A stretch of DNA of 11,986 bases from RGDT01 sp964630925 (GTDB lineage Bacteria > Planctomycetota > Planctomycetia > Gemmatales > Gemmataceae): assembly GCA_964630925.1 (NCBI GenBank), contig CAZVZK010000227.1:1-11986 (forward strand). Direction: 5' to 3'. A program made the position numbers and the translations under genes. The stretch's first letter is position 1. Every line of letters begins with the position of its first letter. Of the stretch, positions 5,799 to 11,986 are shown in pieces. Below the pieces are notes generated by a model. That model was not told the DNA's origin and ran no database searches. It saw nothing but the letters and a program-made list of their open reading frames with translations.

Positions 5799-7616
5799 AT
5801 GGGCGCGTTGGCCGACTGGCAGATCCGCAAAGAGGTCAAGATCGTCCCGTTCGAGGAGAACCTGCGCCGCCCCGGCGTGCTGTCCTACGGGCTGTCGAGT
5901 TACGGCTACGACGTGCGCGTCGGCCGCACGTTCAAGCTCTTCACCAACGTCTACGGCGCCCTGGTGGACCCGAAGAACTTCGCGCCCAACTCGTTCGTGG
6001 ACATCGAGGCCGACCACTGCGTCATCCCCCCCAACAGCTTCGCCCTCGCCGAGACCGTCGAGTACCTGGAGATTCCAAGAGACATCATCTGTGTGTGTCT
6101 GGGGAAGTGCGTCTCGGGCGATACGCGCGTGGTCGATTCCGAGACGGGGGACTACCTGCCGATCCGTGACTTCATCGCCCGCAAGGGCGCACGGACGGTC
6201 GCCCTCGACGGGCTGAGGCTGAAGTCGGCGGACGTGTCGGACCACCGGCACAGTGGGTTGGAGCCGGTGTACCGCCTCCGCACCTGGACCGGCCAGGAGA
6301 TCAAGGCGACGGCGTCACACCCCTTCCGCACCCTGGACGGCTGGAAGCCCCTCGGCGAGCTGAGGCCGGGGGACCGCCTCGCCGTGGCGAGGTCGTGCCC
6401 GGTGTTCGGCAAGGAAGAGATGCCGGAACACGAGGCCACGTTGCTGGGGCTGCTCACGGCCGACGGGCAGTGCCACACGCCCGGCTCGTCGCCGCGCTAC
6501 ACCACCGGCGACCCGGTCCTGGCCGGGCTGTTCGCCCGCTGCGCCGCCGCCTTCGGGATGGAGGCGTCCCCCGTCGGGTATCTGGGTTACAACCTCGTCA
6601 ACAAACGCGGGCGGGGCGGCGCCGACCCCCAGCCGAACCGGGCCAACCTCTGGCTCCGGCGGCACGAGGCGGACAAGCTTTCGATCGACAAGAAGATCCC
6701 GCGGGCGGTGTTCCGCGGCACGAAACGGGTCGCCGCCGCGTTCCTCCGCGCCCTCTACTCGGGCGACGGGTCATCGAATCGGACCGTCTCCGCGAAGGGG
6801 ACAGTCGGCCTGACGCTCGACTACTACAGCAGCTCGGAGGAGCTGGCCCGTGGCGTCCGCCACCTGCTCTTGCGATTCGGCATCTTCTCCTTGATCCGTG
6901 ATCGCGAGTCGGCCAGCGGCCGGACGGCGTGGCGGGTCCAGGTCTCGGACCGCGACATGTTGCGTCTCTTCGCGGAGGAGATCGGCTTCGTGCCTGGCTG
7001 CGCCAAGGACGCGACGTTCCACGAGAGCCTGTCCGCGCTGTCGCCGGAGCCGCGCACACGGTCGAACTTCGACACGCTCCCCCGCGAGGCGTGGCCCGTG
7101 GTGCAGGGGGCCGCCCGCCAGGCCGGGGTCTCCTTGAACAGCCTCGGCACCCGCGCCTTCCTCGGCCAGTCGGTGCCGCTGGAGATCGCCCGCGCCGTGG
7201 CGGACGCCACGGACGACCCCACGCTCCGCGGGCTGGCCCATTCCGACGTGGTCTGGGACAGGGTCGAGTCCATCGAGCCGGCAGGCGTCGAAGCGGTGTA
7301 TGACCTCACCGTCCCACAGGGCAGCTCCTTCTCCGCGAATGATATCCTGGTGCATAATTCGACGTACGCCCGTTGCGGCATCATCGTGAATGTGACGCCC
7401 CTGGAGCCGGAGTGGCGCGGCAAGATCACCATCGAGATCAGCAACACGACGCCGCTGCCCGCGAAGATCTACGCCAACGAGGGCATCGCGCAGATCCTGT
7501 TCTTCCGCGCCGACGCCGCCCCCTGCGAGACGAGCTACGCCGACAAGAAGGGCAAGTACCAGGACCAGCCCGGCCTGGTGCCGCCCATGATGCTGGGGCA
7601 GAAGCCGCCGGGGTGA
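5799..7616 (+). CDS. dcd: dCTP deaminase precursor interrupted by an intein
   Basis: One 605-codon frame encodes two things. Residues 1-103 and 521-605 together make a 188-residue dCTP deaminase, the usual length for the short bacterial form, which converts dCTP to dUTP plus ammonia to feed dTMP synthesis in the cytoplasm. Family motifs are SYGYDVRVG, GALVDPKNF, the active-site stretch GK/STYARCG split by the intein, NVTPLEPEW, the catalytic Glu in TIEISNTT (E546 precursor, E129 mature), PAKIYANEGIAQILFF and YQDQ near the end. Residues 104-520 are the intein (separate entry). The insertion falls exactly before Ser521, corresponding to Ser111 of the E. coli enzyme, so the unspliced protein should be inactive. 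ATG 5799 is set by AGGAGG upstream. The gene appears to be a single cistron divergent from the aminotransferase. Frame and splice residues are intact, so splicing is expected but not shown. Confidence 0.95.
   Translation: MGALADWQIRKEVKIVPFEENLRRPGVLSYGLSSYGYDVRVGRTFKLFTNVYGALVDPKNFAPNSFVDIEADHCVIPPNSFALAETVEYLEIPRDIICVCLGKCVSGDTRVVDSETGDYLPIRDFIARKGARTVALDGLRLKSADVSDHRHSGLEPVYRLRTWTGQEIKATASHPFRTLDGWKPLGELRPGDRLAVARSCPVFGKEEMPEHEATLLGLLTADGQCHTPGSSPRYTTGDPVLAGLFARCAAAFGMEASPVGYLGYNLVNKRGRGGADPQPNRANLWLRRHEADKLSIDKKIPRAVFRGTKRVAAAFLRALYSGDGSSNRTVSAKGTVGLTLDYYSSSEELARGVRHLLLRFGIFSLIRDRESASGRTAWRVQVSDRDMLRLFAEEIGFVPGCAKDATFHESLSALSPEPRTRSNFDTLPREAWPVVQGAARQAGVSLNSLGTRAFLGQSVPLEIARAVADATDDPTLRGLAHSDVVWDRVESIEPAGVEAVYDLTVPQGSSFSANDILVHNSTYARCGIIVNVTPLEPEWRGKITIEISNTTPLPAKIYANEGIAQILFFRADAAPCETSYADKKGKYQDQPGLVPPMMLGQKPPG
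6108..7358 (+). mobile_element. Dcd intein, 417 residues, with LAGLIDADG homing endonuclease
   Basis: A self-splicing protein insertion inside dCTP deaminase. The N-terminal splicing motif begins with Cys1 (CVSGDTRVV). Block B is IKATASHPF with Thr68 and His71 (intein numbering). The C-terminal motif is VYDLTVPQGSSFSANDILVHN, with penultimate His416 and final Asn417, followed by Ser+1 of the extein; this is the standard residue set for class 1 splicing. Between them is a LAGLIDADG endonuclease: motif 1 LLGLLTADG (112-120, Asp119) and motif 2 FLRALYSGDGS (from 212, Asp220), about 100 residues apart, with both acidic residues present. GC content and codon choice look like the host gene, suggesting long residence or a similar donor. 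Homing would target the uninterrupted dcd sequence around the GGG-AAG / TCG-ACG junction. Activity of either function is inferred, not shown. Confidence 0.95.
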
Positions 7617-7642
7617 TGATTGTAACTCCCGCAGCCAGACCA

Positions 7643-7671
7643 TTGACGTGCGTACCCCGGCGCGCGACAGT
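7643..7671 (+). promoter_or_regulatory. Weak promoter candidate for the 7724 gene
   Basis: TTGACG (7643-7648, 5 of 6) with GACAGT (7666-7671, 3 of 6) after 17 nt, in the 107-bp gap between dcd and the next gene. The rest of this gap shows nothing else I can name. Confidence 0.3.
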
Positions 7672-7723
7672 GAGGGGACGTGCCGCCGCTCTCCGGCGGC
7701 GCGACCCCACCCGAGGGCGGACC

Positions 7724-8401
7724 ATGCTCCTCTCCCACCTCCTGACCGCGGCGCTCTTCGCCGCCGGCCCACCCCCCGCGGCCCTCACCGACCTCGACAG
7801 GGTCAGCCGCACGCTCGACACCGAGCCGACGTACAACACCCGCTCGCCCAAGTACTGCCTCCTCGTCTTCGGCCCCGAGGCCCGCACCCTCGTCTGGCTC
7901 GTCCACGACGGCGACGCCATGCACGCCCTCGCCTCGCCCGACGGCAAGTCCCCCAGGAGGTGGCGCCAGGCCAAGGGGCCCCAATACTTCCAGATCGGCG
8001 ACGTCTGGGAAGACGGCGGCAAGACCACCTACAAGGGCCTCCGCTTCTCCGCCAACCCCCGCAACCCCCGATTCTCGGTGCGGATCGACGGCAAGATCCA
8101 GACCGCGGGCCGCGACATCCGCGGCAAGATCCAGTTCGGCCCGTCCCCGGAGGACGCCCCCGTCGTCCACTTCAACGGCCCGCGCACCCTCGACCTGTTC
8201 TGGGACCAGCAGCCGCTGTTGAGCGGCCAACATGAGGACCTCTCCGTCGTCGTCGGCACGCGCGGCAGGGGGCCGGGCACGTTCACCCACGTCCACGTCG
8301 ACGCCTACCCCAGGAACGCCTGGCCGTGGGCCGTCATCGAATTCCCCGTGAAGGACGGCGGCAACCCGGTCATCGCGAAGGTCCGCCTGAAAGACGACTG
8401 A
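7724..8401 (+). CDS. Unrecognised protein, possibly exported; frame continues past its stop
   Basis: 225 residues, family not recognised. ATG 7724 is chosen because GAGGG lies 6 nt upstream and the product then opens with a hydrophobic stretch (MLLSHLLTAALFAAG) that could be a Sec signal, although it lacks the usual basic residues. The rest is rich in strand-like, aromatic and Gly/Pro sequence: YCLLVFGPEARTLVWLVHDG near the start, RFSVRIDGKIQTAGRDIRGK, DLFWDQQPLL and FTHVHVDAYPRNAWPWAVIEFP near the end, suggesting a beta-sandwich envelope protein. No catalytic motif is visible. After the TGA at 8399-8401 the same frame stays coding-like for 47 more codons (next entry), so the protein may have been, or may be, 273 residues long. 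It follows dcd by 107 bp and converges on the gene at 8814. Confidence 0.7.
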   Translation: MLLSHLLTAALFAAGPPPAALTDLDRVSRTLDTEPTYNTRSPKYCLLVFGPEARTLVWLVHDGDAMHALASPDGKSPRRWRQAKGPQYFQIGDVWEDGGKTTYKGLRFSANPRNPRFSVRIDGKIQTAGRDIRGKIQFGPSPEDAPVVHFNGPRTLDLFWDQQPLLSGQHEDLSVVVGTRGRGPGTFTHVHVDAYPRNAWPWAVIEFPVKDGGNPVIAKVRLKDD

Positions 8402-8545
8402 GGGGACTACTGCCTCAACCCCGTGCGGGTTGACCACTCGGTGGGCAGCGGCTCCGCCAAGGTCTCGCTCTCGTTCGACGAATGGAAGGGCGGTAACGTC
8501 AGGCCAGCCATGGTCACGGTCCCCGTGAACCCGCCGCGCAAGTGA
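8402..8545 (+). pseudogene. In-frame continuation of the 7724 gene behind a UGA codon
   Basis: Directly after the TGA at 8399-8401, and in the same frame, come 47 sense-like codons (GDYCLNPVRVDHSVG, then KVSLSFDEWKGGNV, then AMVTVPVNPPRK) ending in a second TGA at 8543-8545. Codon choice and the alternating hydrophobic pattern match the preceding gene, and there is no start codon or ribosome site to make it separate. It is most simply the true C-terminus cut off by a nonsense change. A 6-bp hairpin, CAACCC (8416-8421) and GGGTTG (8427-8432) with loop CGTGC, begins 14 nt after the UGA; this is roughly where a bacterial selenocysteine element would lie, but such small hairpins are common by chance. 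Confidence 0.55.
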
Positions 8546-8813
8546 CGGCCCTACCCCCAGAGCGCATGATCACGCTGAGAATGGGACGGAAGGAGACAAT
8601 GGGTCAGGTGTGTGGCTGACGGGTAAAAAGCTGGCGAATGGACACCCATCAGTGAAGGAAACGAACCGGGGAAACGAACTTTGCCGCCGCAAATACAGGC
8701 GGCAGAACGACTTGAGGAAATTCGTCTTCCCGACCCCCCTCACACCCCCCTCCGCGGCGTCCCCGCTGTCGAACCAGTCCGTCGGGGACCACACCGAGGA
8801 GTGTCTTACTCGG
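8546..8813. other. Gene-free gap of lower GC between convergent genes
   Basis: About 54 percent GC over 8581-8720, against clearly higher GC on both sides, with A-rich patches. Both strands have short open frames (plus from 8610, minus 8570-8794), but neither has a ribosome site or recognisable domain. It may be a decayed gene, an old insertion scar or an untranslated RNA; nothing in the sequence decides among these. Two hairpins within it are listed separately. Confidence 0.5.
8682..8704. terminator. Perfect 7-bp hairpin between convergent genes
   Basis: TGCCGCC (8682-8688) and GGCGGCA (8698-8704) pair without mismatch around the loop GCAAATACA. No run of T follows on either strand, so it is not a canonical intrinsic terminator, but its place between two converging genes fits a transcript-end structure. 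Confidence 0.35.
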
Positions 8814-8814
8814 T
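8793..8814 (-). terminator. Hairpin just beyond the stop of the 8814-10007 gene
   Basis: ACCGAG (8793-8798) and CTCGGT (8809-8814) form a 6-bp stem with a 10-nt loop, touching the stop codon of the minus-strand gene. No T tract; a weak candidate. Confidence 0.25.
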
Positions 8815-10007
8815 CAGGAGCTCACGATCTCCAGCTCCAGCCGATAGCCGGACGGATAGCGATCCCACCAGCGCACGCACCACGGGCCGAGGGGGATGAG
8901 CCGGCTGGCGCGGATGGTATTCCCTTCGGCGGCGTAGCCCTCGGCGATGCCTTGCAGGCCCTCCTCGGTCCAGCAGTACCGATGCTCCTCCCGGTAGTGG
9001 TGCTTCTCGACGCTGAGGTGATCCTCCCAGGCCGGGCCGAGCCACCGGGCGGAGAGCATCTGATAGAGCGTGGCACCGCCTGCGGTGAATCCGACGTGCC
9101 CCCTGCTGGGGAGGCCCTCGGACGGGAGCGGCATGAAGGCCGGCTCGTCACGGAGGAGGGCGTCCACCTCCGCCATCGCCGCCTCGTCTACCTCCCGCAG
9201 CCAGCCGTTGCGGATGCAGGCATCCAGCGCCAGCCGGCACCCCTCCCGCGTCACCCCCAGGCCGTACCACCGCCTGGCCAGGCTTGCGGCGCTCGCGGCG
9301 AAGCTGTCGGGGTAGTCCGGCGACCACTCCATCTGTCTCAATACCGCCCACTCCTCCAGGGCGACGTTGTGGATGTCGAGGATGCGTCGCAGCCCGCCCG
9401 AGTCGGCCCCCTCCTGCCGGCCGAGGACAATGCTGTCACCCCCGCCGCAGCGTCCCTGCCAGCAGCACCGCTCCTCGATGTCGATGCGGAAGCCCTCGGG
9501 GAAACGCCGCCACCACTGTGCACGCCACGGCCCGACGGGGTGCGGCCCGGACACTGTGACCTCGGTGTCGGGGTCCAGCACATCCTCCATCCCCTTGCGG
9601 GCGGCGGCCTCAGAGCGGAAGTACCGCGATAACCGCGTGCGGACGACGTCGGTGGAGGCGTACTGGTCCCGCACGCGGCCCTCGTTCCACAGCTCCGCCC
9701 CGGCGGGGGTGTAGTCGATGAGGCCGGGGTACGGCAGGCCGTAGATCGGGCCGAGGACGCCGCCGGCCTTCAGCTCGGCGACGATCTCGGCGACGGCGGC
9801 CTCGTCAACGACACGGAGCAGGCCCTTCGCCAGACAGGCGTCGAGGCCGGCGCGCATCTCATCGTCGGTCAGCGTAACGCCACGCGGGCGGTAGAATTCC
9901 GAGTTGGCGTAGACGGGCAAGGAGTCGATGTCGAAGTGCGGGCCGTAATTCACCTTGTGGAGGAGCGTCCATTCGGCGGCGGTCAAGCCGCGGTAGTCAG
10001 CAGTCAA
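8814..10007 (-). CDS. Unrecognised protein built of two copies of one module
   Basis: 397 residues, no family recognised. The two halves are homologous: residues about 7-178 and 216-394. Each copy runs: (A/E)EW..L...., a helix pair of type LT.(D/E)......LDAC(L/I)..G(L/W)LR.VDEAA(V/M)AE, a GL..., then a beta hairpin (YTPAGAELW or FTAGGATLY), a helix, and a closing strand motif GPW...WW.R(F/Y)P.G(F/Y)R(I/L). The helix pair plus hairpin is reminiscent of a winged helix, which is inference only. A Cys cluster (C181, C182, C187) lies just after the first copy. No signal peptide or membrane segment is evident, so it is probably cytoplasmic. The frame opens with TTG at 10007 without a clear ribosome site and no ATG or GTG start lies upstream in frame, so the start is uncertain; a second TTG is at codon 8. 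Confidence 0.75.
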   Translation of the reverse strand: MTADYRGLTAAEWTLLHKVNYGPHFDIDSLPVYANSEFYRPRGVTLTDDEMRAGLDACLAKGLLRVVDEAAVAEIVAELKAGGVLGPIYGLPYPGLIDYTPAGAELWNEGRVRDQYASTDVVRTRLSRYFRSEAAARKGMEDVLDPDTEVTVSGPHPVGPWRAQWWRRFPEGFRIDIEERCCWQGRCGGGDSIVLGRQEGADSGGLRRILDIHNVALEEWAVLRQMEWSPDYPDSFAASAASLARRWYGLGVTREGCRLALDACIRNGWLREVDEAAMAEVDALLRDEPAFMPLPSEGLPSRGHVGFTAGGATLYQMLSARWLGPAWEDHLSVEKHHYREEHRYCWTEEGLQGIAEGYAAEGNTIRASRLIPLGPWCVRWWDRYPSGYRLELEIVSS

Positions 10008-10148
10008 GGGAAGGGGTGTGAGCCGGATCGCGTCGAACGTCGGCCTGTCACCGCACGGCCAGGGTGCCTGGCGTGGGGGCCGGCGTCGCGCGGCTCAACA
10101 CATTGACCATACCCGCCGGCGCGCGCCGCGCCAAGAGGGCCACTGACT

Positions 10149-10178
10149 TTGACAGGCGAAGCGGCGTTCGGGTATCCT
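10149..10178 (+). promoter_or_regulatory. Sigma70-type promoter of the DUF1579 gene
   Basis: TTGACA (10149-10154, perfect -35) and TATCCT (10173-10178, 4 of 6) are 18 nt apart, 47 nt before the start codon. It is the best promoter match in the window. The rest of the 218-bp divergent gap (10008-10225) is GC-rich and shows no convincing promoter for the minus-strand gene. Confidence 0.6.
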
Positions 10179-10211
10179 CCCTCCCTCGCAGCAATGTCCC
10201 GGCGGCCGCGC

Positions 10212-10217
10212 AGGAGG
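10212..10217 (+). promoter_or_regulatory. Strong ribosome binding site of the DUF1579 gene
   Basis: AGGAGG lies 8 nt before the ATG at 10226 and fixes the start; the frame is open farther upstream to 10064, but that part lies over the promoter. A second ATG follows at 10229. Confidence 0.7.
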
Positions 10218-10225
10218 ATGACGCC

Positions 10226-10696
10226 ATGATGAAGCCCGAGCTGAAGAAGGAACACCAGTGGCTGGAGGGCCTCGTCGGCGAGTGGGCCTGCGAGATGGAG
10301 TGCTCGATGGGCCCCGGCCAGCCGCCCATGAAGTCGTCCGGCACCGAATCGACCCGCTCCCTCGGCGGCGCCTGGACGCTGGGGGAGGGCCGCGCCGAGA
10401 TGGGCACCACGATGATGACCCTGGGCTACGACCCGGCGCGGGGCCGCTTCGTCGGCACCTTCATCGGCTCGATGATGACGCACATGTGGGTCTACGACGG
10501 CACCCTCGACGCCTCCGGCAAGGTGCTGACGCTGGACACCGTCGGCCCCGACTTCACCGTCCCCGGCAAGATGTCGAAGTACCAGGACATCATCGAGCTG
10601 AAGGACGACGGCACCCGCACCCTCTCCTCCCGCTTCCTCGGCGACGACGGCCAGTGGCACCACTTCATGACCGCCACCTACCGCCGCGTCGGCTGA
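10226..10696 (+). CDS. DUF1579 family protein
   Basis: 156 residues, normal for this family of small proteins of unknown function, common in planctomycetes and other environmental bacteria. Recognised by the opening pattern of Pro-Glu...His-Lys/Gln-Trp-Leu..Leu-Val-Gly-Glu-Trp (EHQWLEGLVGEWACE), the ES.R.LGG.W motif (ESTRSLGGAWTLGEG), LGYDPARGRFVGTFI and the late YQDIIELKDDGTRTL and HHFMTATYRRV strands. The family is thought to form a beta-barrel, lipocalin-like fold; no catalytic residues are known to me. There is no signal peptide, so it is likely cytoplasmic. It stands alone with its own promoter and converges on the cysteine desulfurase gene 30 bp away; its neighbours give no clue to its job. 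Confidence 0.88.
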   Translation: MMKPELKKEHQWLEGLVGEWACEMECSMGPGQPPMKSSGTESTRSLGGAWTLGEGRAEMGTTMMTLGYDPARGRFVGTFIGSMMTHMWVYDGTLDASGKVLTLDTVGPDFTVPGKMSKYQDIIELKDDGTRTLSSRFLGDDGQWHHFMTATYRRVG

Positions 10697-10708
10697 TCTT
10701 GGTGCGAT

Positions 10709-10745
10709 GGCGGCGTGGCGTCGGCGTCACGCCCGCCGCGCCGCC
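10709..10745. terminator. GC-rich hairpin between convergent DUF1579 and cysteine desulfurase genes
   Basis: GGCGGCG (10709-10715) pairs with CGCCGCC (10739-10745), and inside it GGCGT (10717-10721) with ACGCC (10729-10733). It spans the 30-bp gap and the last codons of the minus-strand gene. No T tract, so only a possible bidirectional terminator. Confidence 0.3.
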
Positions 10746-11890
10746 TCGATGAGCAGCGCCGCCGCCCGATCCGCCTCTTCCTCCGTGGTGAAGCGGCCCA
10801 CGGTGAGCCGCACCGCACCGTGATTCACCTCCAGCGGCGCGTCCATGGCGCACAGGACCGGCGACCGCGTGACCTGGCCCTCGTGGCACGCCGACCCCGT
10901 GGACGCCGCCACCCCCGGCACCTTCGCCAGCAGCTCCGAGCCGATGTGGCCGAGGAAGCTCACGTTCAGCGTGTTCGGCAGACGCCTCTCAGGGTGGCCA
11001 TTTATCACGACACGCCCGCCGAGGCCGGCCCGCAGTGCCTCCCACAGACGCTCGCGCAGCGACCGCAGACGTTCGCCGGCCTGTGTCAGCGAGGCGCGGG
11101 CCACGTCGCAGGCCGCGCCGAGGGCGGCGATGTACGGCACGTTCTCCGTCCCCGCCCGGCGGCCCGACTCGTGCCCAGCCCCGTGCAACACCGGCTCCAG
11201 GTTGACGCCCCGCCGCACGTACAGCGCCCCGATCCCTTTCGGCGCGTACAGCTTGTGCCCTGCGAGCGTCAGCAGATCGACGCCAAGGTCGTCGACGTTC
11301 ACCGGCACCTTGCCGAGCGACTGCGAGGCGTCGGTGTGGACGAGGACGCCCCGCGCCCGGCACAGGGCGGCGATTTCGCGGACCGGCTGGAGCGTGCCGA
11401 CCTCGTTGTTCGAGTGCATCACCGTGACGAGCGACGTGCCGCGCGTGATCGCCCTGCCGACGGCGTCGGGGGCGATCAGGCCGTGCATATCGACCCGCAC
11501 CTGGGTGACGCGGCAGCCGAGGCCGCGCAGGAACTCCAGCGGCTTGAGTGTGGCGGGGTGCTCGATGGTGCTCGTGACGATGTGGCCGGCGCCGCCGAGG
11601 AGGCGGGCGAAGAAGCCCGCGAACCCGCGTTGCCGGGCGAAGTAGACGCCCTTGATGGCGTGGTTGCTGGCCTCCGTGCCGCCGCCGGTGAAGACGACCT
11701 CGTCGGGCCGTGCGCCGATGAGGGCGGCGACGGAGGCGCGACCCATCTCAACGGCGTCGTGGGCCTGGCGCCCGAAGACGTGGGCGCTGGAGGGGTTGCC
11801 GAAGCCGTCGCGGAGCCAGGGGAGCATGGCCTCGACGGCGGCGGGGTCGAGGGGGGTGGTGGCGTTGTAGTCGAGGTAGATCGGGGCCAT
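10727..11890 (-). CDS. Cysteine desulfurase (class V aminotransferase fold, NifS/IscS type)
   Basis: 387 residues, full length for the family. Takes sulfur from L-cysteine, leaving alanine, and passes it on as a persulfide for Fe-S clusters, tRNA thiolation or other sulfur compounds in the cytoplasm. Seen: YLDYNATTPLDP start; GGGTEASNHAIKG; H111 in the EHPA motif stacking on PLP; HSNNEVGTLQP; D187 and Q190 in TDASQSLGK; Schiff-base lysine K213 in LAGHKLYAPKGIG; RAGTEN; and catalytic C335 in STGSACHEG. All key residues are present. ATG 11890 lies 3 nt after the stop of an upstream frame, suggesting translational coupling; no promoter or strong ribosome site is visible, so it is likely the later gene of an operon. 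No scaffold gene (iscU/nifU, sufU) is in the window, so whether it serves Fe-S or tRNA thiolation is undecided. Confidence 0.93.
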   Translation of the reverse strand: MAPIYLDYNATTPLDPAAVEAMLPWLRDGFGNPSSAHVFGRQAHDAVEMGRASVAALIGARPDEVVFTGGGTEASNHAIKGVYFARQRGFAGFFARLLGGAGHIVTSTIEHPATLKPLEFLRGLGCRVTQVRVDMHGLIAPDAVGRAITRGTSLVTVMHSNNEVGTLQPVREIAALCRARGVLVHTDASQSLGKVPVNVDDLGVDLLTLAGHKLYAPKGIGALYVRRGVNLEPVLHGAGHESGRRAGTENVPYIAALGAACDVARASLTQAGERLRSLRERLWEALRAGLGGRVVINGHPERRLPNTLNVSFLGHIGSELLAKVPGVAASTGSACHEGQVTRSPVLCAMDAPLEVNHGAVRLTVGRFTTEEEADRAAALLIEAARRA

Positions 11891-11893
11891 GTG

Positions 11894-11986
11894 TCACTTC
11901 AGGGGCCGGTCGATGTCGCCCTGCTCGCATTCCTCAGAGCATGTGAATCTTTCGACGTTCGTACAGGCGATTTCGCCTTCCACGGC
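11894..11986 (-). CDS. C-terminal end of an upstream gene, Cys-containing, cut by window edge
   Basis: The minus strand is open from the right edge for 30 codons before TGA at 11896-11894. The visible tail reads VEGEIACTNVERFTC then SEECEQGDIDRPLK, with three cysteines. It ends 3 nt before the cysteine desulfurase start, the spacing expected inside an operon. A GTG lies two codons from the edge, but no ribosome site can be seen, so a separate 29-residue gene is less likely than the end of a longer one. GC is lower than in the neighbours. Family not recognised. Confidence 0.45.
   Translation of the reverse strand, partial: AVEGEIACTNVERFTCSEECEQGDIDRPLK

Noticed and set aside
6108..7358. Alternative reading of the dcd insertion as a group I or group II intron
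   Set aside because: The insertion is fully open in frame with dcd and encodes splicing protein motifs at both ends, which an RNA intron would not need.
6771..7772. 333-codon minus-strand frame opposite the intein and dcd end
   Set aside because: Shadow frame without motifs; the opposite strand has intact intein and deaminase motifs.
8570..8794. 74-codon minus-strand frame in the low-GC gap
   Set aside because: No ribosome site and no recognisable pattern, and composition unlike the neighbouring genes; kept only as part of the gap description.
1..11986. CRISPR arrays, tRNA or rRNA genes, IS elements with inverted ends
   Set aside because: Looked for and not seen: no regularly spaced direct repeats, no cloverleaf-like sequence with a CCA-type acceptor, and no transposase motifs.

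Overview
This looks like a fragment of a planctomycete chromosome, probably from the Gemmata/Isosphaera side of the phylum. The evidence is high GC with strong G/C at third codon positions, a Ser/Thr kinase carrying the N-terminal helical region, single membrane segment and C-terminal leucine-rich repeats (LRRs) typical of those bacteria, a second large LRR protein, a DUF1579 protein and several proteins with no recognisable family. This assignment is inference from gene content; there is no rRNA or tRNA to confirm it.

Layout. (1) 1-4481, plus strand: two LRR genes in tandem. The first enters from the left edge; the second is a kinase-TM-LRR protein. Each is broken by a one-base frameshift at a short C run (1533-1537 and 3314-3317), and the LRR modules of the two genes are clearly related. 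(2) 4485-5639, minus strand: a DegT/DnrJ/EryC1/StrS-family PLP sugar aminotransferase, tail to tail with the kinase gene (3 bp gap). (3) 5799-7616, plus strand, divergent from the aminotransferase: dCTP deaminase (dcd) interrupted by a complete 417-residue intein with two LAGLIDADG homing-endonuclease motifs. Removing the intein leaves a 188-residue deaminase. (4) 7724-8401: an unrecognised, possibly exported protein whose frame stays open and coding-like for 47 codons beyond its UGA stop. (5) 8546-8813: a lower-GC gene-free gap with hairpins between convergent genes. (6) 8814-10007, minus strand: an unrecognised protein made of two copies of one module. (7) 10226-10696, plus strand: a DUF1579 protein behind a good sigma70-like promoter. 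(8) 10727-11890, minus strand: a cysteine desulfurase, 3 bp after the end of a Cys-containing reading frame that runs in from the right edge.

The genes do not form one pathway. The left third is a signalling-type kinase/LRR cluster; the rest is a mosaic of housekeeping enzymes (nucleotide metabolism, sugar amination, sulfur mobilisation) and lineage-specific unknowns. The standout element is the intein, inserted exactly before the active-site serine of dCTP deaminase, so that deaminase activity should depend on protein splicing. The second point worth following is the in-frame UGA at 8399-8401, with sense-like sequence and a small hairpin just behind it.
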